From assembly GCA_964352225.1 (NCBI GenBank), contig CAYGRM010000088.1, positions 1 to 19,984 of the forward strand: a stretch of DNA of 19,984 nucleotides. The letters run 5' to 3'. How positions within the stretch are numbered: the stretch's first letter is position 1; every line of letters begins with the position of its first letter. The notes beneath the pieces are model-generated. The model worked only from the letters and a program-made list of their open reading frames with translations, ran no database searches and was not told the DNA's origin. Below are positions 14,505-19,984 of the stretch, one piece after another. A program made the translations under genes and the position numbers. The stretch comes from CAJQQY01 sp964352225 (GTDB lineage: Bacteria; Bacteroidota; Bacteroidia; Chitinophagales; Saprospiraceae).

Positions 14505-17096
14505 ATGAAATCTTTAGCTAATTATCCTAGAATAGTTTTACTTTTTATAGTTCATACATTTTTAATTTTTTCTTGCTCCGAAAGTCCAGAAAAAATTCCT
14601 TCCGACAATCGAATTGAACAAAAGCATGAACCAAGTGATGAATTCTTTTTACAGAGAATGGGCCCTGATGGACATTTTGCTTTGGATGCTTACACCAACG
14701 CTTTAAATGGAATTACTCAACAAACTTTAACTCGAACTATTAACGGATTTGATGAAGAATGGACCACTCAAGGGCCTGGAAATATTGGTGCCAGAGTGAA
14801 TACCTTAAAAGTTCATCCGACCAATGAAGATATTATTTATGCAGGCTTTTCTGATGGTGGAGTATTTAAAACGACTGATGGCGGTGTAACTTGGAATCCT
14901 ATTTTTGACGATCAAGCTTTTCTTTCCATTGGTGACATTGAACTCGATCCACAAGATCCAAATATTGTTTATGTAGGTACTGGTGATTTGAATATTTCTG
15001 GGTATCCATTTATTGGGGATGGACTTTATCGTAGTACGAATGGAGGTGATACTTGGACAAATATTGGATTGGAAGAAACTCGAATTATTTCTAAAATAAT
15101 TATTGACCCAACCAATTCTAACAATATATTTACGGCAGCAATGGGTTTGCCTTTTCAACGTAATAGTGATCGAGGAATTTATCGTTCAACTGATAATGGG
15201 AACTCGTGGGAGCAAGTACTTTTCATAAGTGATTCTACTGGAGTTTCAGAAATGGTGATGGATCCAAATAACCCACAAGTTTTATATGCAATAGGATGGG
15301 ATAGAATTCGTAATAATTTTGAATCAGTCATCAAAGGCGAAGGAGCAAAGGTTTATAAAACTACCGATGGGGGAGATACTTGGAATATTCTGGGAGGTGG
15401 GTTACCTAATGATATTACTCATTCAAGAATGGGGATTACGATTCATGAAAGTAATCCAAATATTCTTTACGTACAATACATCGCTGGAGATGGTTACCAA
15501 CTTGAGGCGATTTATAAAACAGAAGATGCTGGGATCAGTTGGGATCCCATTCCAATCGATGAAGATATTAATGGATTAAGTTCAAATGCGATGGGAGGAT
15601 TTGGTTGGTATTTTGGAAAAATTAGGGTCAACCCTAATGATCCAAATGATATTTACCTACTTGGAGTTGATCTTTGGCGAACCACAGATGCTGGAGAAAA
15701 TTGGGATCGAGCAACTCCACCCTGGTGGTCATATGATGTCCATGCCGATAAACACGATTTGACTTTTTTAGCTGACGGAGGAGTATTGTTAGCAACTGAC
15801 GGAGGAATTTATAGAAGTGATGCAAATAATGATACTTGGGTAGATATTGAGAATATTCCAACCACTCAATTATATCGGGTAGCTTACAATCCTCACTTAC
15901 CAAATCAATACTATGGTGGTGCACAAGACAATGGCTCCATGGGAGGAAATGCAATAGAAATAAATAATTGGGATAGAATTTTTGGTGGCGACGGATTTCA
16001 AATGGCATTCGATCCTGACAATCCAGATAGATTTTTTGTTGAAACTCAAAGAGGAAATATAAGTGTAACTCTCGATGGAGGGAATAACTTTGATAGTGGT
16101 GATAATGGAATAGATAATGGTGATCGAAGGAATTGGGATATGCCATATTTCATTAGTCCTCATTTTTCACAAATACTTTTTACTGGTACCTATCGGGTAT
16201 ATTCAGGAGTAGGAGATGTTCCAGATTGGAATCCAATTAGCGAGGATTTGACGGATGGGCCGGATGCCACTAGTCGCTATAACAATATAACTGCTATTGA
16301 TGAATCGCCAATAGAAGAAGGATTATTATACGTTGGGACAGGTGATGGCAATGTTTGGCGAGGGGATAATTTTGGAGGAACTTGGACTTCTATTTCGAAT
16401 GGTTTGCCAGATCAATATGTTACTGATGTGATTGGTTCTCCAACGGATGTGGATATAGCTTACGTTACTTATTCGGGGTATCGAGACAATGATTTTCTAC
16501 CAAGAATTTTTAGATCAAATGATCAAGGAGGTACTTGGGAAGATATATCTTCAGACCTTCCAGATTTGGCAATAAATGAATTATTGATCCTTCCTGAAAC
16601 AGGAGACTCCGTTATGTTTGTAGCAACTGATGGAGGTGTTTATGGTACGGTGACTGCGGGTGAATCATGGGAAAGACTAGGAACCAATATGCCGATTATT
16701 ACAGTTTATGATTTAGTGATTAATGTGGAAAAAAACCAATTAGTTGCCGGAACCTTCGCTCGCTCAATTATGACTTATCCCTTAGATTCTATTTCAACAA
16801 TGGAGGATCCTATGGTATCTAACAATACTCCTACAAAATTAAAAACTAGTAGAATTAAAATAATTCCAACCATAGCAACTCATTCCACGCAAATCAATAT
16901 TGAAAATACTGAACCTAATCGAACAGTCGATTTAGCCGTAATTTCGATGGATGGGAAATTAATGTATGAGGCTTCAAAATTATCAGGTCCAGAAGTGAGT
17001 CATGATTTAGATATTTCTCAATATCCTGCTGGACAGTATTTTGTAAAAGTGAAAATTCGACATAAAATTATGAGTGCGGCATTTGTGAAGCAATGA
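14505..17096 (+). CDS. Asp-box (BNR/sortilin-like) beta-propeller protein with T9SS sorting domain
   Basis: This 863-residue secreted protein is not part of the EPS operon. The N-terminus has a hydrophobic signal ending in LIFSC (C24), which fits a lipobox. The body carries about ten Asp-box-like motifs, from TTDGGVTW (123-130) through STNGGDTW, STDNGNSW, TTDGGDTW, TEDAGISW, TTDAGENW and SNDQGGTW to TAGESW near W722, with repeats of HPTNEDIIYAG type. These are typical of sortilin/BNR beta-propellers, often annotated as glycosyl hydrolase-like although catalysis is seldom shown. The last ~80 residues (from ~783) resemble a type IX secretion C-terminal domain: VISMDGKLMYE, then DISQYPAGQYFVKVK. 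Its N-terminal Pro-Asn-Pro motif is degenerate (IIPT). It is probably exported across the outer membrane and may act on or bind surface polymers. Confidence 0.88.
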   Translation: MKSLANYPRIVLLFIVHTFLIFSCSESPEKIPSDNRIEQKHEPSDEFFLQRMGPDGHFALDAYTNALNGITQQTLTRTINGFDEEWTTQGPGNIGARVNTLKVHPTNEDIIYAGFSDGGVFKTTDGGVTWNPIFDDQAFLSIGDIELDPQDPNIVYVGTGDLNISGYPFIGDGLYRSTNGGDTWTNIGLEETRIISKIIIDPTNSNNIFTAAMGLPFQRNSDRGIYRSTDNGNSWEQVLFISDSTGVSEMVMDPNNPQVLYAIGWDRIRNNFESVIKGEGAKVYKTTDGGDTWNILGGGLPNDITHSRMGITIHESNPNILYVQYIAGDGYQLEAIYKTEDAGISWDPIPIDEDINGLSSNAMGGFGWYFGKIRVNPNDPNDIYLLGVDLWRTTDAGENWDRATPPWWSYDVHADKHDLTFLADGGVLLATDGGIYRSDANNDTWVDIENIPTTQLYRVAYNPHLPNQYYGGAQDNGSMGGNAIEINNWDRIFGGDGFQMAFDPDNPDRFFVETQRGNISVTLDGGNNFDSGDNGIDNGDRRNWDMPYFISPHFSQILFTGTYRVYSGVGDVPDWNPISEDLTDGPDATSRYNNITAIDESPIEEGLLYVGTGDGNVWRGDNFGGTWTSISNGLPDQYVTDVIGSPTDVDIAYVTYSGYRDNDFLPRIFRSNDQGGTWEDISSDLPDLAINELLILPETGDSVMFVATDGGVYGTVTAGESWERLGTNMPIITVYDLVINVEKNQLVAGTFARSIMTYPLDSISTMEDPMVSNNTPTKLKTSRIKIIPTIATHSTQINIENTEPNRTVDLAVISMDGKLMYEASKLSGPEVSHDLDISQYPAGQYFVKVKIRHKIMSAAFVKQ

Positions 17097-17125
17097 TGTT
17101 TTATTTTTGAGTGTTGCTAAATAAG

Positions 17126-17166
17126 AAAGAGCAATCAATATATTGAAGTATTGATTGCTCTTTTTT
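17126..17166 (+). terminator. Strong rho-independent terminator between convergent genes
   Basis: A perfect 15-base stem (17126-17140 pairing with 17149-17163, loop of 8) runs into a T-tract at 17161-17166, 30 bases after the Asp-box protein gene. The minus-strand DUF4349 gene ends 28 bases beyond it. On that strand the hairpin is followed by a moderately T-rich TCTTAT sequence, so it may serve both directions. Confidence 0.9.
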
Positions 17167-17193
17167 ATTTTGTATTGATTGGAAAAATTTGAT

Positions 17194-18006
17194 TTATTTT
17201 CTTTTGAAAAAACGGAATATATTTTTTCTCATTAAAGAAATCAAAACGATCAAAAGCAAAATTGGCCATAAATTAACTAAGCCAATAAGCATATTTAAAA
17301 ATAGTTGAAATCCATTTTGGAACGCATTTTTTATTTTATCCAAAAATGAGTTTCCATTATTTTCCATCTCAAAATATTCAAATAATTCAAGTTGAATAGT
17401 TGAGAATTGAACTTTGTCATCAAGGAATTTAATTCGACCTTTTTTACTTTCAATCTCTTCTTCAAGTCCTCGTATTTTTTCTTGAATATCTAAAATGTCC
17501 TTTATCGTTTTTGCTTTTTTTAGTAGTTCTTTGAATTGATCGAGGTAGGCTAAATTGTTATTTAATCGAATATTTAAATCCACATACTCTTCTGTCACAT
17601 CTTTTGCGGAAATGTTTTTATCAATCAATTTTCCGTTTCCGTTTTCCAAAAGCAAAATAAGTGTATCGAATCTTGAATTCGGAATTCTAATTTTTAAAGA
17701 ATAATTATTTCGATTTCCGTAGGAACTGAATTGTTCATTTTCATAATAGCCATTAAGATTTTTAAGAATGGAATCAACTGACGATTTTGAGTTTTTTAAA
17801 TTTTCAACTTCAAAAGTCAGATTTCCATTTTTAATTATTTTACTACCTTTTTCGAGTTCTGTTTCTGGTGGCGGAGGTGCTTCAGCCGTTCGGGAAGGTT
17901 CCATTTCATATGAATCATTTCCCATTGATTGGCTAGAATCTGATTTGGCTTGGTCATTTGAACATTGCGCAAATAAGAAAATAAATAAAATTGTTAAGTA
18001 TCTCAT
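17194..18006 (-). CDS. DUF4349 domain-containing membrane lipoprotein
   Basis: I place the start at the ATG at 18006-18004 because the protein then begins MRYLTILFIFLFAQC, a short signal with a lipobox and Cys15. A longer reading from 18099 would overlap the upstream gene. The 270-residue product has a Pro/Ser-rich linker (~20-50), then a DUF4349 domain (about 55-215) with IIKNGNLTFEVENL, KIRIPNSRFDTLI and DVTEEYVDLNIRLNNNLAYL. A coiled-coil stretch covers ~155-195 (EKIRGLEEEIESKKGRI). A membrane helix (~238-259) is followed by a basic tail. The family is widespread and its role is not established. It lies 74 bases after the SUKH-like gene on the same strand and may be co-transcribed with it. 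Confidence 0.88.
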   Translation of the reverse strand: MRYLTILFIFLFAQCSNDQAKSDSSQSMGNDSYEMEPSRTAEAPPPPETELEKGSKIIKNGNLTFEVENLKNSKSSVDSILKNLNGYYENEQFSSYGNRNNYSLKIRIPNSRFDTLILLLENGNGKLIDKNISAKDVTEEYVDLNIRLNNNLAYLDQFKELLKKAKTIKDILDIQEKIRGLEEEIESKKGRIKFLDDKVQFSTIQLELFEYFEMENNGNSFLDKIKNAFQNGFQLFLNMLIGLVNLWPILLLIVLISLMRKNIFRFFKRK

Positions 18007-18080
18007 ATTGATTTTTTTATTAGTAAGATGCTGAAAATCAAATTTTGGTTGGTGGATAATAGAATTTACTAATAAGATAT

Positions 18081-19211
18081 TCATATTTGAATTCGCCAAA
18101 AGTCTTCGCCCCAGTTTCTATAAATTTTATTAAAATATTCTTCTTTATATATTGGTTCGAAACCTCTAATGAATTTGAAGATGTCATCAGCAAGTTTAAT
18201 TGGAAAGTCTTTATTTTTATTTTGAGGATTGCCTGACGATAACCAGACCTTTTCACTAACGTTGCCAGATAAACCTAAATAGATTCCAAAGTCGGATTGA
18301 GTTTTTCCAATTTTTAAAAATTCAGTATTACTTGATTTAAATGATTTGATTTCATCCAAAAGTTTTTCATCTAGATACATTTCTTTGATGATAATATTTT
18401 TGCCATTTAGTTGGTGAGGAGCATATTGAATCGTTTCAAATTCGATGAATTGATCCTTTATTTCATCATGAATCCTAAAGGTTTTCAAACCTTTTTTACC
18501 TTCAAATTTAAAATAGGTGAAAAATGTATTTACTCTAAAAGGTAAATCCATTAGTTTTAAAATTTCTTTTATTTGATCTTCATTCTCTTTAGGTCGCACC
18601 CCAATAAAAGTGAATCCCAAACGAGGAATAGGTTGTCTTGTTCTTCCTGAATTATTATATTTAACTTCTAACTTATCTTTCTGTTTCCAATAATTATCTC
18701 CCCAGAATTCTATTAGTTTATCAAATTCTATAAATCCTTCAAAATCACCAGCCACAAAATTATTTGTAAAATCAAAAATATTTTCTTCCCATTCGTCTGT
18801 GGTTTGGTAGAAATTTTCAATTTTAAATACCTTATCTCTCGTTGAACTTTCCGTAGAAACACAAATTAACGTTTCGGGACCACTTCCTACAATCCAAAAT
18901 TTTTTCTCTTTAATTATTTTTATTTCCAAAAAATCACCATAGTTATTATAAATATTTCCAAATCTTGAGAAATCTTCAAATTGATGCATATATTTTTGCG
19001 GATATCCTATTCCTCCTATTTGAAATAGATCCCCATTATCATCTAAATAATATTCAGACCTGACATAATCATGACTGATATCAAATGTTTCCAGAAATAG
19101 TTTTAGGAAAGGTGGAAATTTTAGCTGATATTTTTGGGACAATGTTGCAATCTGAGCCTCAATACTAGAATTATATGGTCTTGTTTTTAGGATTACTTCT
19201 CTTCTAACCAT
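18081..19211 (-). CDS. SUKH (SMI1/KNR4)-like protein with duplicated C-terminal module
   Basis: The 376-residue cytoplasmic protein has no signal or membrane segment. Its N-terminal part (~17-160) resembles a SUKH domain: IATLSQKYQLKFPPFLKLFL, then YYLDDNGDLFQIGGIGYP and later KKFWIVGSGPETLICVST. The C-terminal end of each half carries a related motif, FDKLIEFWGDNYW (163-175) and FNKIYRNWGEDFW (360-372), which suggests two tandem modules of about 190 residues. SUKH domains are known as immunity proteins against contact-dependent and polymorphic toxins, but also occur in other settings. No toxin gene is visible. It starts nine bases after aroC ends, on the same strand. SUKH assignment is tentative; the internal repeat is directly visible. 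Confidence 0.6.
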   Translation of the reverse strand: MVRREVILKTRPYNSSIEAQIATLSQKYQLKFPPFLKLFLETFDISHDYVRSEYYLDDNGDLFQIGGIGYPQKYMHQFEDFSRFGNIYNNYGDFLEIKIIKEKKFWIVGSGPETLICVSTESSTRDKVFKIENFYQTTDEWEENIFDFTNNFVAGDFEGFIEFDKLIEFWGDNYWKQKDKLEVKYNNSGRTRQPIPRLGFTFIGVRPKENEDQIKEILKLMDLPFRVNTFFTYFKFEGKKGLKTFRIHDEIKDQFIEFETIQYAPHQLNGKNIIIKEMYLDEKLLDEIKSFKSSNTEFLKIGKTQSDFGIYLGLSGNVSEKVWLSSGNPQNKNKDFPIKLADDIFKFIRGFEPIYKEEYFNKIYRNWGEDFWRIQI

Positions 19212-19220
19212 TTGTTTTAA

Positions 19221-19984
19221 TTAAATTTTAGAACCAACATTCCTCAACCAAAAATCCGCCAAAACCAACGCTGCCATCGCCTCCACAATCGGCACCGCTC
19301 TCGGCACCACACAAGGGTCATGTCGTCCTTTTCCTTCTACAATTACCTCCTCGCCAGCTTCATTAATCGAATCTTGTTTTCGAATAATCGTCGCTACAGG
19401 TTTGAATGCAGTTCGAAAATAAATATCCATTCCATTCGAAATTCCACCTTGAACGCCACCTGAAAAATTAGATTTTGTACTCGTCACTCCATCTTTATTT
19501 TCAAAAATATCATTGTGCTCAGAGCCTCGCATCGTCACACTATCAAAACCACTTCCATATTCAAAACCTTTGCAAGCGTTAATCGACAACATTGCTTTTC
19601 CAAGGTCCGCATGTAATTTATCAAAAACCGGTTCGCCTAATCCCGCAGGACAACCTTGCACTACAGCCGAAACAACTCCACCAATCGTATCGCCTTGTTT
19701 TTTGATTTTTTTGATCAAATCAATCATCTGCTCCGCAGTTTCCAAATCAGGACATCGAACGGCTGTTTCTTCTATTTTGGAAAAGTCAAAACTGTGATAA
19801 TCTCTTGAAACAGAAATATCGCCAACTTGGCTGACATAACCTGTAACTGAAATTCCATGTTTTTTTAATAACAATTTTGCAATCGCTCCCGCAGCAACTC
19901 GCGCTGCAGTTTCTCTTGCCGAACTTCGTCCTCCACCTCCATAATCTCGAAAACCATATTTTACTTGATAAGTAAAATCAGAAA
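19221..19984 (-). CDS. aroC: Chorismate synthase (5' end outside window)
   Basis: This enzyme converts 5-enolpyruvylshikimate-3-phosphate to chorismate using reduced FMN, the last step of the shikimate pathway. The visible 253 residues cover the C-terminal two thirds. The frame stays open to the window edge, so the start is upstream of this segment. Recognisable family stretches include YGFRDYGGGGRSSARETA, GVVSAVVQGCPAGLGEPVFD, MLSINACKGFEYGSGFD, MRGSEHND, NFSGGVQGGISNG and the late GRHDPCVVPRAVPIVEAMAA. The Arg common in DYRGGGRSS is Gly here. The gene is followed nine bases later by the SUKH-like gene on the same strand, probably in one transcript. Identification is secure. Confidence 0.97.
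   Translation of the reverse strand, partial: SDFTYQVKYGFRDYGGGGRSSARETAARVAAGAIAKLLLKKHGISVTGYVSQVGDISVSRDYHSFDFSKIEETAVRCPDLETAEQMIDLIKKIKKQGDTIGGVVSAVVQGCPAGLGEPVFDKLHADLGKAMLSINACKGFEYGSGFDSVTMRGSEHNDIFENKDGVTSTKSNFSGGVQGGISNGMDIYFRTAFKPVATIIRKQDSINEAGEEVIVEGKGRHDPCVVPRAVPIVEAMAALVLADFWLRNVGSKI

Noticed and set aside
14805..15579. Minus-strand frame at 14805-15158 and plus-strand frame at 15319-15579.
   Set aside because: Both are shadows of the same Asp-box gene in other frames; no signal peptide, domain or start context supports them.
15634..16163. Two overlapping minus-strand open frames of 170 and 88 codons opposite the Asp-box protein gene.
   Set aside because: They lie wholly opposite a clear coding gene with repeated motifs. 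Their products are rich in His, Tyr and Ser without domain signature, as expected of antisense frames of repeated Asp-box DNA.
18007..18099. N-terminal extension of the DUF4349 protein from the ATG at 18099.
   Set aside because: It would overlap the end of the upstream SUKH-like gene and bury the lipoprotein signal; the start at 18006 gives a standard lipobox signal.
19513..19797. Plus-strand frame of 94 codons.
   Set aside because: It lies opposite chorismate synthase and has no recognisable feature of its own.
1..19984. CRISPR array, tRNA/rRNA genes, integrase or transposase genes.
   Set aside because: No regularly spaced direct repeats, tRNA-like cloverleaf or recombinase motifs were seen; the only mobile-like item is the fold-back element at 13005-13165.

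Overview
The window looks like an AT-rich chromosomal segment from a Bacteroidota bacterium. The evidence is a C-terminal type IX secretion (T9SS) sorting domain, weak or absent Shine-Dalgarno sequences, short Bacteroidota-style lipoprotein signals and a DUF4349 lipoprotein. Cytophagales or Flavobacteriia are likely, but the genus cannot be fixed from the sequence alone.

Layout. (1) 1-846, minus strand: N-terminal 282 residues of a sigma-54-dependent (NtrC-type) response regulator, cut by the window edge. (2) 847-1284: a 438-base divergent regulatory region with two pairs of a 15-bp palindromic motif and a candidate -24/-12 promoter. (3) 1285-14264, plus strand: an exopolysaccharide (EPS) cluster of the Wzx/Wzy type. 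Its order is outer-membrane export lipoprotein (Wza-like), chain-length/BY-kinase-like protein (Wzc-like, with a degraded kinase site), flippase (Wzx-like), GT4 glycosyltransferase, polymerase (Wzy/O-antigen-ligase type), APH-like phosphotransferase, nucleotidyltransferase-like/P-loop-kinase fusion, hexapeptide acyltransferase and two more GT4 glycosyltransferases. The cluster is broken by a 201-base gap (9443-9643) that carries a third copy of the paired palindrome, and by a 161-bp fold-back (MITE-like) element at 13005-13165. A rho-independent terminator follows at 14301-14337. (4) 14505-17096, plus strand: a large Asp-box (BNR/sortilin-like) beta-propeller protein with a T9SS domain, closed by a strong terminator hairpin. 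(5) 17194-19984, minus strand: chorismate synthase (aroC, 5' end outside the window), a SUKH-like protein with a duplicated C-terminal module, and a DUF4349 membrane lipoprotein.

How it fits together. GT4 enzymes and tailoring enzymes would build a lipid-linked repeat unit. The flippase moves it across the inner membrane, Wzy polymerises it, and the Wzc/Wza pair exports it. No initiating phosphoglycosyltransferase is present, so that step must be encoded elsewhere. The same paired palindrome (TTCT-N7-AGAA, repeated with a 19-bp start-to-start spacing) lies upstream of both halves of the EPS cluster and in front of the regulator. I infer that the divergent sigma-54 activator, or another dimeric regulator, controls both EPS transcription units. 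The most unusual parts are this operator architecture, the two kinase-like proteins inside the EPS cluster, the degenerate BY-kinase, the fold-back element overlapping a stop codon, and the duplicated SUKH-like gene directly behind aroC.
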